NCBI GenBank assembly: GCA_029962745.1
Contig: CM057162.1
Location: 17,777,619 to 17,841,618, forward strand
DNA from: Echinometra lucunter
Taxonomy: Eukaryota > Echinodermata > Echinoidea > Camarodonta > Echinometridae
DNA length: 64,000 nucleotides
Reading direction: 5' to 3'
The number at the start of each line of letters is the position of its first letter. Position 1 is the stretch's first letter. The notes below the pieces were generated by a model, which had not been told where the DNA came from, ran no database searches, and saw only the letters and a list, made by a program, of their open reading frames with translations. The translations under genes were made by a program, and so were the position numbers. Of the stretch, positions 1-10,069 are shown one piece after another.

Positions 1-77
1 TACAAGAACGGAATGTTATTATTATCATTATCATCAGAATACACTATAAACCTGTCATGCCTGTATGATATCTAAAT

Positions 78-240
78 AATACATCCGATCACCCGTGTGC
101 CGAATATGACACTGTTTTAGCTACCTCGCTTGCGGTCCGAATCCATTCTGTTTCTACTATAGCGAGCAAAGTCAACGACCGATCCCATCAAAATTATATG
201 GATTCGTCCCAAAATCTTTGTCAACCACCTTGCTGCCCAA
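78..240 (+). repeat. Dispersed repeat, copy 1 (copy 2 at 41165-41330)
   Basis: The order of short matching blocks (gatcac.cgtgtgcc, tatgac, ttttag.tacct, gagcgaa/gagcaaa, ggattc, caacc, cttgctg) is the same here and at 41165-41330, with scattered substitutions and small indels. This indicates two old copies of one interspersed repeat. No coding capacity is seen and the family is not identified. Confidence 0.5.
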
Positions 241-1243
241 ATATAATGATAATTTGGAATCTCGCTGCTATAATAAGCTATTTGCTGCCCGAAATCATCT
301 TGTATCTAGCTTTTGCCAGCGAGAGTACAGTGCAGTAACGAAAAATATGTTTTTTTTTTTGCGGTTTTTTGTTAAATCCAGGCCGTTATCTCCTGAAATT
401 TTATCTATTTTGAGGTCAACTGGCCGCTCGATTTCTAGGAGTGATATCTTGTTTGGTTATATTACTGCCTATGAGTAGAAGAATAAGATACCATTAGATA
501 GAAACACAAGACTGAAACCGATTTCCTTCATAAGAATAATAATTATCATCATTTTACGCTTTCATTTCGCTTCCTTCCTTCCTTTTCCTTCCTTTTCTCT
601 GTTTACTGTTTATTTTTTCTTTTTTTTTTTCTTGGGAGGTGATATCTTTGCCCTCCCCAAAAAAAATTCGTTGGGGGGCAACTTCCCCCCTGCGCCCCCC
701 CCCCCCCCCCCCCAGGATCGACGCCTCTGCCCCAATCACACCCAACCCAATCTCATCTCTCCCAGCAACATGTTTTGTCACCTCATCCTGAACTCCCAGG
801 AACACAACTACACCATCGTCTTAGACATTATCACATACCAGGAATGCTAATCATATGCAATAAATGCTCACTTATGCCTACATTTTTTTATTACATAAAC
901 CATGTGATTCACTCAACAACCCACATCCATCGTGATATATCATAAATCTATCATACCATCGGCAATTTGTTAGTTATGAAACTCCTCACTTAACACAAAA
1001 GGGACAGCCAATTCCTGCGCAACCTGATTTTCATACCCTTTACAAAAGTGGGCAATGCTCACCCAAGCATGAATTGTTTTCGGACTTTTTGGAGTCAAAT
1101 GAAAGGAGAGACTCTGAGCTATCCGTATTATGTATAGAGGTTTTCAAACATTTTCATGTATATATATTTTTTTTAATTGGGGGCTCTTTCGAAAGTGTAA
1201 ACTTTTTTTCTGGGAAAATCGGGTATATAAAATGCACACACGA

Positions 1244-1282
<39 letters not shown>
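1244..1282. repeat. (AT)n microsatellite
   Basis: Uninterrupted TA/AT dinucleotide tract followed by a short (CATA)n run. Confidence 0.9.
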
Positions 1283-1286
<4 letters not shown>

Positions 1287-3610
1287 CATACATACATCCC
1301 TTCTATGAATATTCATGAGTGCTTTAAATATATGATTGGTCAATTGGTGCTCACGTGATAAAAGATAATTTCACTAGGAAAAACAAATCTCTGCCAAAGC
1401 GCCGAATAACTCTAACTATTTTTGCTGGGCAGAACTGCGCATGTTCTATTTGCTATTTTTCCAACGCACTACTGTGCATGCCCACAGTTCACTGACAAAC
1501 TTTGTTTCGAACACGAAGACTTACTTGCATGCATACAGAGTAGGGTCCTTAAACAGACTGCTCGTAACCTTGACGTCTGCAGTATCGGCGCAAGTCACCG
1601 GTATTTTGGCCCCGGCCCCACGCTCTAGCGCCCGGTCCAGATCAGCTGGTTCAGATCGGATATGTAAACAAATATGGCGCCTCCTTAGATTTTACGAATA
1701 TTTGATAGAAAGTGTGAACATATTTGTCGTGCGTATGGCATGATCTATATTTTCTTAGAATGCAGCAAAAAGTGCAGACTTTCACCATACACTATGCATG
1801 ATTTTGTCCATTGAGGATCTTCGATTAAATAGCTAGCGCTATTTGACGTTAGTATAGACTATATGGAAACATCAGGTTAGACCAACATGTCAAATATTGT
1901 CTTACGTTGTTTTTTTTTTTTTTTTTATTTATTAGTTGTAAAGAAGAGATATAAAAAAATATACCAAGCATTTAGGTCGAAAGTATAGTGGAAATTCTAT
2001 ATCTTCTTAGTGACAGGCAATAGTTGCTATGTCAGTCCCTCCTCAGATAAATAATTCCAACATACTTTCTCACAGCTTAGTATATTTGTATATATGTGAG
2101 ATCAGTTGAGAGAATAATAGCGTAGCATGAATCAAAGTTCCTCAGAGCTGTCCTACCATTTTGGAAATTTTGCAAAGGTTGAAAAAATGTCTCTGCCGGG
2201 GATCTAACTCGGGCCTTTGTCTATATATATGAAAGCTAATATATACATATATATATACATATACATATATACATGAGGGATTTCATTCCTCATTGTTTTC
2301 TTTACGTATTAATTGTTGCCTTCTTTATGATATGCTATGGAAACAAAACAAAGACCTGTATGATTCGCATCTATTGATTTAGATGGATGTATTGATGCTT
2401 ATTTTGAATGAAAATATTATGAAAGAAAAGAAAATGACATGTACCCTGTTCATAATGATGGACATGCCCACGACCACTTGTCTTGCATAATAGGCGGTAA
2501 ACCAAATGCCAGTGTCCATTAATCCATTATGATCGAATAAAGGCAAATCAAATTAATTCGGGGCCATATTTCTGGGGCAGCGATAATGAAATGCTGGGAG
2601 GGGCCTTCTCTAGATTTTTTGGAGAGATTTATAAACATGGATCAGTCCCATTTTCCTCTCATTTTCTAAATACTATTCCTAAGAAAATAATTCCAAAATA
2701 GCATCATGTGACGGATGAAATCTGACCCCTGCTTTTCTAGACATGAAGAACTGGTTTTCTTTTCTCCTTTAAACGCTACTTCATCTATGATCAACATTGC
2801 CTCATCTTCGACCATGTCAGCCATTCTTCACACAGTCACGTCTCTGCTTTAGCCCTTGGATACAGTTTATCCTCAATATAATTTTGACAATGAATATGAC
2901 ATGACACAATGTTCTTTCACATCATCATTTAATTAAAGTAACAGCTCATCAGTGTGTATGCCTTGTTAAACATGCTGACTAAAAGGTGCGTATTTTTATT
3001 CACTCACTTATTCATTCTTGTTTTTCACACTTGTTTCTGCACTTTATGTCATTGTAGCAATATTCTGACGAAGAAGGTAGAAGAAGATCACAAATTATTA
3101 CCATGACTTATTTTCACTTTAAGTTAAGTCAAGTAACATGTAATATAACTGTAAAAGTTACAAATTATTATGACTTATAATCCACTTTAAGTTCGGTCAA
3201 GTTACAAGTAATAAGGATGTAAAAATGGGAAATCTGACACATTTTTCCCTACAATATCTACAACAGATTTGTTAAATGAAAAGCTCCGTAGCATTGTATT
3301 CACTTGATTATTGTTTGGTTGGCTTGTTTTGTTTTTAAGGGTAGTCCCATCAGCAGTTAAATTCTACTGTTGTTTTTTTTTTTTGTGTGTGTGGTTTGTG
3401 TGTTTGTTTGTTTTGCTCTGTAAACATAAGCAATATTCATGATATCGAATATAGGCATGTCATGTGAACTGCTGTGAACTGCTCCGTTCTGTGATCTTTT
3501 TGGACTTTATTTTCGTCATATTGCCTATATTCCTGATACTTCTGCTATCTGTTATTGTGATCATATGCCACCATTAGAACTTCAGTACACATTTGGGCAC
3601 ATTTGAGACG

Positions 3611-4530
3611 ATGGAAACCAGGAAAAAGGTTAAAAGCAACTCAGCAAAGGTTACCGGAAAGACTCAAACTCCGATCAACGATCTACCGATGGAACCCAAC
3701 AAGGTCCAGTAAGGGGTAGATTCTTCCCCCTCCTTGCCTCATATGTCTAGTTCGCCGGGTGCTCAGCCATGTTCAACGGAAAGAATAGACACTCCGGAGG
3801 ACAATGAAAGTCCTTTCGGCAATGATCTTCAGCGGAGAATAGAGGATGCCCTTCAATCAAAAGAGGTGATTTCAACCATTGTCAAGGCGGTCTCCGAAGC
3901 CATTTGGAGGACGTCAGGAATGAAGTCTATAAAGCAATCGATTTTGACATTCAAGAGAAAACGGGGAAAATCGCAGAACTTGATCTTCAACTACATAACA
4001 TGAAGGAACAGATCTCCTCTCTTCGTGATGTCGTGGAAGAACAGGAGCAATACAGTAGACGCAACTGTCTTCGCTTTCACGGAATCAAAGAATCAACGAA
4101 CGAAGTCACCGACGATACCATTATCAAAGTTGTCCGGGAGAAACTTCAGATCAACATCCAGCCGTCCGATATAGACCGTTCTCATAGAATACCGCTTCGC
4201 GCTCGTGAAAAGACTTATCAACGTCAACGATCACAAAGCCGCAGTCAACGAGGACCTGCCAACCATGAAGAAGCTCCGGTCAATCCCATCATCGTCAAGT
4301 TTGCCCGATACAATGTCCGAAGCGCAGTGTATAAAGCGAGATCGAAACTGAAAGGATCAAAATTTTACATCCACGAAGACCTGACCAGAATGAAAAGTGA
4401 ATTGGTGTACGAAGCTCGAAAGCATGAACAAATAAAGAGAGTTTGGACAAACGACGGCCGTGTAACTGCACTTACCAAGAATGACACCAAGGTAAAACTA
4501 CGAAAAATCAGTGACTTAGATAAACTTTGA
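3611..4530 (+). pseudogene. LINE ORF1 (coiled coil plus RRM-like domain), broken
   Basis: A start at 3611 (METRKKVKSNSAK...) runs to a stop near 3710. The same frame resumes at 3734 and shifts near 3900 into the frame that ends at 4530. The second half has a coiled coil and the signature EQEQYSRRNCLRFHGIKE, followed by ...IKVVREKL...DIDRSHRI. This is the core of L1/CR1-type ORF1 RNA-binding proteins, which coat the element RNA as a chaperone. The C-terminus is lysine/arginine rich. The stop and frameshift mean no full protein is made. Confidence 0.75.
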
Positions 4531-4564
4531 CTTTGATTAACGATCGTTTATTTTAACACGCTTA

Positions 4565-5278
4565 GTGGAACTCATGGGTCTTAAGTTCCCATGTTTAAAG
4601 TGTGATAAGTCGGTAAAATCAAATCAAAACGCTGTTATGTGTGTAAAATGTAGCAAATGGATTCACTTGTCATGTTCTTCAATAGAGCAATCGTTTTTTG
4701 AATCTAACTCTGACTGGATTTGTGAAAAATGCCTATTTAGTGAACTTCCTTTCCTCCATATTTCTCCAAGTGATGTAAATGTCTCAAATATAAACCGCCC
4801 TTTAAGAAACCCAAATGTTGTAGATAAGGATGATGTATTTGATACGCTTAAAACATTCTCTGGTGTCATTATTGCACATTTGAACGTATGTTCCTTACTG
4901 AAAAATATCGAAGAAATCCGTTCCATTTTAAAGGAAACGAAAATTCATATCTTAACCTTATCTGAAACTAGATTAGATGAATCCATACCTGATGAAGAAG
5001 TAAATATTGAGAGTTATAGACTAGTGAGAAAAGATAGGAACAGAAACGGAGGTGGAGTAATCACTTTTATTCACCAATCGTTGAATTATTCTTTACCACA
5101 AGAACTATTTGTTGAGGGTCTGGAATCAGTTTGTATAGAGGTGCATTTACCTGAACAGAAACCATTCATTGTATTTTCATGGTATAGACCTCCTGACTCA
5201 AGTGTAACGGTATTTGATCTCTTCGAGAAAGCTCTTCAAGATATAGAAGCACAACGACTTGAATTTATGCTGATTTGA
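4565..5278 (+). pseudogene. LINE ORF2 N-terminus: PHD-like finger and AP-type endonuclease
   Basis: Translation from 4574 gives a C4HC3-like finger (CLKC...MCVKC.KWIHLSC...WICEKC), common at the N-terminus of CR1-group ORF2. It is followed by endonuclease motifs: IIAHLNVCSLL (the N of the active-site block), LTLSETRLDESI (catalytic E) and NGGGVITFI. The frame stops at 5276-5278, just before the DLNCDLL block equivalent to the GDFN/GDLN active-site motif. The enzyme would nick target DNA to prime reverse transcription. Here it is dead. Confidence 0.8.
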
Positions 5279-5374
5279 GACTTAAACTGTGACCTCCTTC
5301 CAAGAAAACTTTCGAACAGTTCAAAGCGTCTTTTGGAAATCTCAAAGGATTTTAATTTAACGCAACTTGCCTTT

Positions 5375-6781
5375 TAGAAATACCGCGTAACAAAGCAACC
5401 GGTCTTGATACAATCCCTTCGAGTATTCTGAAAGACTCGTCTGCCTGTATTCTTAGCGCACTGACGCATGTCATTAATTCATCACTTCATGAAGGGTATG
5501 TTCCACTCGAATGGAAAAAGGCAAGAATTACTCCATTATTCAAGGGTGACGATGCCTCAAATCCATTTAATTACAGACCAATATCTGTATATCCGTCCAA
5601 ACTCTTCAACGAGCCTCGCTCTTTTAAATCTAACAGAAAATATAACTAAATCAATTGATAGAGGTAAGTCAGTAGCCCTTGTTGCATTAGACCTGGAAAA
5701 GGCTTTTGATATGATTAGCCACGAGATATTGCTCTCTAAATTGAAATGTTACGGATTTGATGACAACTGTTTACGTTGGATTAAGAATTATTTTCAATTT
5801 AGAACCCAGAAAACAGTCGTAAATGGTAATGAATCCTGCGAACATATTGTACATTGTGGAATTGCACAAGGGAGTATCCTGGGGCCATTGTTTTTTATAC
5901 TATACATGAACGATCTTCCTAAAGTAATAAAATATTGTAACATTTTACTTTATGCGGACGATACCTGTTTGTATGTATCATCTAGCGATCCTAATCAAAT
6001 GCAAGACATGGTTAACGAAGACTTGGGCTCTATTCAAGACTGGTTAACCCACAATGAACTTTTGTTGAATGTTAAAAAGTGCAAGCTGGTCACTATAGGC
6101 TCCAGGCGTAAGGCCAATTTATTTGCCAATGTCAAAGTACGGATCAATGACCAAGTTCTGGAAAGAGTAGAAAAATGCAATTGTCTGGGAGTTATCACTG
6201 ATAGGGAATTATCTTGGCGACCATACATTGACTATGTCCGATCCAAAGTCCTTCGCAATTTCTTTTTGCTTAGGAGAATCAGACCATACTCAGACGTACC
6301 CACTGCTACTCTTCTATATAAGACAATGATTCATCCCTACTTCAATTATTGTAACACCGTGTGGATGAAACCGGATTCCACTTCTCTGAAAAGGCTCGAA
6401 ATACTTCAAAACAGAGCACTAAGAATAATTTTACAGGTGGATTGTCGATACAGTAGAACCCTTCTATATGAAACCGTTTCTGTTGATTGCTTAAATGTAA
6501 AGATAAAGAAGGACCTCGTCACTTTGATATTTAAATTGTTAAATGATTTGCTGCCAGATGTATTAAGCTCAAATATTAAAGTTAAGGAAACACAACACTC
6601 TCTTAGAAATATCAAACAGTATATTCACCTTCCAAAACCTCACACAAACTGTTTGAAAAATAGCTCTTTATACATTGCCAGTAACTTATTCAATAACCTC
6701 CCCCAATCAGTAAGAACACAAACCAATCTACCGGCTTTTATAAAATGCATTCAAAATATATTCCCAATTAGTTTTTCGTAA
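5375..6781 (+). pseudogene. LINE ORF2 C-terminus: reverse transcriptase
   Basis: Reverse transcriptase motifs appear in order: NKATGLDTIPSSIL (about 5392), ITPLFK and NYRPIS (about 5530-5585, in a different frame from what follows), ALDLEKAFDMISHEIL (about 5690), GIAQGSILGPLFFILYMNDLP (about 5860) and the catalytic LLYADDTCLY (about 5945). The C-terminal thumb/tail ends in FNNLPQSVRTQ...FIKCIQNIF. The palm active site is intact, but the fingers region carries a deletion and frame switch near 5590. The closest known group is CR1/L2-type RT. Confidence 0.85.
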
Positions 6782-7040
6782 TAGTTGCTGACTGAGATTC
6801 CGATCATTGTAATATTTGCATGTTTTTTGTTTTTTTTTTTGCACATTTATATTAACTTTGTTTTAGTTTTAGTTTTTGTTATTGTTATTGTTTCATTTTT
6901 TGTTGTTTTTCTAATTTTGATTTTCCCATGTGATTTATGTTTCTCTGTTTATAATTTGTATTTATAATTTTATTCATGATTTGTAATTCATAATTGTCAT
7001 TTTTTCTGTTTATGTTTTCTATTTTTATGTACGGACTTGC

Positions 7041-7061
7041 TGAAAAACAGCCTTGCGGCTG
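7041..7061 (+). other. LINE 3' UTR stem-loop
   Basis: CAGCC-TTGC-GGCTG forms a perfect 5-bp stem (7048-7061) preceded by GCTGAAAAA. The same place in a second 3' end of the family (27730-27742, minus strand) reads CAGCT-TTC-AGCTG, so both sides of the last stem pair changed together. Such 3' hairpins are recognised by the element's reverse transcriptase in several LINE groups. Confidence 0.6.
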
Positions 7062-7129
7062 ATAGCAGGTTTTTTTTATCCCGTATTGAAATAAATAAAA
7101 CATAACATAACATAACATAACAATACATA

Positions 7130-8788
7130 CATTTTAAATTAACAAGCACCAAAAACTTTGACATAAGAAGGGTTAAACTCTCTACCACCAGGCTACTTTC
7201 CTTTAAATCAGAGTGCAAGGAATTATGTAAAAATATTTCCAAATCATTTCATTTCATTTATTACTTTCTTCATACTTAGCTGTTGATTGATTCGATTATA
7301 ATTTGAAAATGTAAAAATCAGACGATGCTCGTGATTCCATAAGTTCATTGTGTGTTTGGGATGATAAGTGTGCAGTGGCATGTTCTTACGAGTAAGGTTA
7401 ATTGGTTACACATACATACATCTATTAACATGTTGTTTGTTTTTCTCGTTAATGATGCCATCTTGTTAGAAAACATCTGCATTGATTCTTTCTTTTGTTT
7501 TGATTATATATCAATGTGCTTTACTTTTACTATGTATTTCTAATCTGAAAATTAGTTTGTATATCTCTAGGGAGCAACCTGCTATAGGTCTCTGACCATT
7601 GTTGCTCCTCCAGATTCAAACTTAATTTGCACTCTTATTGTATTATTCATGTTGTTCTGGGTTTTTTTTTTCTCTCTCTCTCTTCTTTAATGTATATTGT
7701 ATGATGTTTGTATTTCTATTATTGTGATGTTGCTGTTAGTGACGTCATTTTTATGGAGTGCAAATAAATACTTGAAACCTTAAACTACTTGAATTGTGTT
7801 TACATATTCAATTTTGGAGAAAGAGAAAGAAAAAAAGATTTCAACTTTTGTTAATCTCATTGATTAACAGCTATGAATAATGTTTTTGATATTTAATTTT
7901 GATAGTTTATTTCTGTTTATTTTCTTTTTGTTTATAAACGTAACGTTGTGTACTTTACGTTGATGTATAATTATGTTCATGTTTGTGTTTCTGTAAGAAG
8001 AACAGAATATTGATGTATATCAGCGAAGTTCAATAAAAACAGTTCAATTCAATTCATGTATTAAAAGCCTCGTACCTTCTTCACTGTCATGTTTTTAAAT
8101 AGTGGTATTATGTACTTTTAATGATTCATTTATACACTGGTAAGCACGTACCTACCATATAAAAATACCCGTATTATGATATTATACTACAGACTGCACA
8201 CTGAATAAAGTTTCCACGGTTGAGGTGACTTGAGGTGACTGAAATATACGACAATAGAAAAAACAACAACATGATATTATAGACTATGATGAGTGGTCTA
8301 TAAATTTATCCTTTAGCTGTTTTTTTTCTATAAGTCCTTATCACTCTATTCATGTATTGCATTGTTTTCTAGTTTCACATGACAAAAAAGGGCTCCCGTG
8401 GCAAAAACCAAGTTCTACGCAAATCAACACCCTTTCTACATGTTCTATGTCTGTCGAATTGAATTTTGTTCACATTTTGCAAATTTTCATTGAATCTTTA
8501 TTTTGTGTGTTGGAACTGAAATTTGTAATTTTTTTTCCTATGCAGTTTATATTCCTCTTAATACATAACTTCATAAAAATAGTAAAAAACAAAAAAAATG
8601 TAGAAATTTTGTATGATCAGTCTTTCAAACAGTTCTTCAGATAAAAGTAAGTCGCTTCAGTACTGGATATGTAGAAATTTTTAAAATCTATCTATTTTTA
8701 CCAGTGCAAGGGTGAATGGTTATAATGTCACGGCTAACATTTGGCCTTCAAGGTAAATCCTTAGCAAAAAAGCCAGAGACACTTTTTT
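7130..8788. other. Intergenic LINE-type 3' ends and gene A downstream flank
   Basis: Two further retroelement-like 3' ends are visible. One near 7561-7790 has a perfect 8-bp hairpin (GGAGCAAC 7571-7578, GTTGCTCC 7601-7608) and ends in aaataaatacttgaaacct. One near 7960-8057 ends in a (CAATT)n-like tail. The part nearest 8788 should be the 3' UTR of gene A on the minus strand. No other gene is seen. Confidence 0.5.
8498..8503 (-). terminator. Candidate polyadenylation signal for gene A
   Basis: TTTATT on the plus strand reads AATAAA on the minus strand, about 290 nt past the gene A stop codon. It is a candidate only; AT-rich flanks give many chance matches. Confidence 0.3.
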
Positions 8789-10069
8789 TTATTTTTTGTG
8801 TGTAATTGTTGCATATACGTCGGTAGAAGCTTCAGTAGCTTTTCCACACGTCCTGGCAAGCCTTGTCCTGGAAGGAAGGGTAGAAGTGTCGGAAAGATTA
8901 ATGTAAAATGCTTCATCATCTGCCAGTGGTGTGTCGGTCCTGTAGGAGTATAAATCATTTGATGTTGTCGGAATGTTCTCATTCTTTGGAGATGCTGTTG
9001 CTTGAAAGTCGAGGGATGAGTACATCGTTTGTTCCTCACAACGAACAGGAGATGGTTTTGGAGGATTGGTGATGTCGTGTGAAAGATCAGCATAAATTAG
9101 CCCATGGCAGTTCATCTGTTGAGTGAGCCCTTCTTGGGACGATGCAGACAAGCCCTCCTTCTCCTCCTTGTTTTCGACACCCATATTATCAAAATCGCCT
9201 GATGCGTACATCTTGTCATCCTGTGAGAGAACAGGAGTGGGTCTGGGATGCCAATGGATGAGGTCTTGTGGAAGGTCAACGGAGATTAACTCATCAGTAT
9301 CCATTTGTCGAGATCCCACCGCTTCCTGGGAAGTTGAATGGTTGTATTCCTCCCTTTTCTCCCGCCATTCTATTGCATTTGAGTCAGAATGGTCATTAGT
9401 GGTGGATCTTCTTTTGCCTACGTCAGAGACAAGGGTAGTTGAGAACGTTTCTGCAGGCTTATTATTGTCTTGTTGGTTGATAGTGGCCAGGTTCCTCCGA
9501 ACATTATCTGATGTCGTTGATGATCGAATTGTTTCGTTCTTGATGGGTTTTTTCGAAAGGTTTATGTAAAGTAAATCTTCATCGGTCGGTGGTGTTTTCA
9601 AGTCAAATTTCTTTACATCTGTCGGAATATTCTCTTTCACTGGGACTGCCATGGTGTGAAAGTCTACTGAAGCGTAGACGATGTCTCCCCTTAAGCGAAC
9701 AGGTGCGGGTCTTAGAGGGTGGATGTTGTCATGTGATAGATCTACATACGTTAATTCATCACCACTAATCTGATGAGAGTTCGGCCTTTTCGCGGAGGTG
9801 GCTGCAATCTCTACATCCTCTTCGATCTCCTCCCCCTCGTCTCTCAGGACAACCATGGCATTAGCGGAGGTGGCTGCGATCTCTACATCCTCCTCTATCT
9901 CCTCCCCCTCGTCTCCCAGGACAACCATTGCATTAGAATCATGAGCATGATGAGTGTTGTGGGTTGTTGACGGCCCGGGCCCAATGAACCTAACAGATGA
10001 AGGTTGGAGCTGGTGATCGCTGTGTTGTGGCCTGAAAGTGGACAACGTATCCTCACTTACCTGCAGCAT
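8789..10069 (-). CDS. Gene A exon 8: cytoplasmic tail with three tyrosine modules
   Basis: A single exon of about 427 codons, ending ...VYATITHKK. Three modules repeat: LTYVDLSHD...IVYASVDF...LLYINLSKK; a decayed copy LISVDLPQD...KMYASGDF; and LIYADLSHD...TMYSSLDF...AFYINLSDT. Within a module the two tyrosines are 24 residues apart. LTYVDL, IVYASV, LLYINL and LIYADL fit the ITIM consensus; TMYSSL, AFYINL and DVYATI are near fits. In the middle module the first tyrosine is serine. An exact-type 24-residue acidic repeat sits near the N-terminus (9792-9935). The acceptor is ambiguous: TTCCCAG/ATG at 10069, or 9 nt later at CTGCAG/GTAAGT (10060), which aligns with the start of the gene B tail. 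Confidence 0.85.
   Translation of the reverse strand: MLQVSEDTLSTFRPQHSDHQLQPSSVRFIGPGPSTTHNTHHAHDSNAMVVLGDEGEEIEEDVEIAATSANAMVVLRDEGEEIEEDVEIAATSAKRPNSHQISGDELTYVDLSHDNIHPLRPAPVRLRGDIVYASVDFHTMAVPVKENIPTDVKKFDLKTPPTDEDLLYINLSKKPIKNETIRSSTTSDNVRRNLATINQQDNNKPAETFSTTLVSDVGKRRSTTNDHSDSNAIEWREKREEYNHSTSQEAVGSRQMDTDELISVDLPQDLIHWHPRPTPVLSQDDKMYASGDFDNMGVENKEEKEGLSASSQEGLTQQMNCHGLIYADLSHDITNPPKPSPVRCEEQTMYSSLDFQATASPKNENIPTTSNDLYSYRTDTPLADDEAFYINLSDTSTLPSRTRLARTCGKATEASTDVYATITHKK

Larger units (their letters stand above)
1..3600. other. AT-rich intergenic DNA with simple repeats, no gene recognised
   Basis: No open reading frame here resembles a known protein; the short ones are interrupted and compositionally biased. 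The stretch holds a long C-run near 691-712, an AT dinucleotide tract near 1244-1282, poly(T) tracts and a weak tRNA-like B-box on the minus strand near 2195-2215. Positions about 78-240 resemble 41165-41330, so this part is a dispersed repeat. No promoter or RNA gene could be supported. Confidence 0.6.
3611..7125 (+). mobile_element. CR1-like non-LTR retrotransposon, decayed and internally deleted
   Basis: The order is ORF1, then an ORF2 with PHD-like finger, AP-type endonuclease and reverse transcriptase, then a 3' UTR with a stem-loop and a short tandem tail (catAACATAACATAA...) at about 7098-7122. This is the layout of CR1-group LINEs. ORF1 has an in-frame stop near 3710 and a frameshift near 3900. 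ORF2 has a stop at 5276-5278, then a deletion joining the endonuclease to the reverse transcriptase near 5375, and a second deletion between the NYRPIS motif and the following RPNSST block near 5590. It cannot encode a working element. The 5' boundary is not determined. It lies downstream of gene A's stop codon, in the opposite orientation. Confidence 0.85.

Noticed and set aside
9123..9569. 148-residue plus-strand frame
   Set aside because: It is the complement of the gene A tail exon, which has clear domain repeats on the minus strand.
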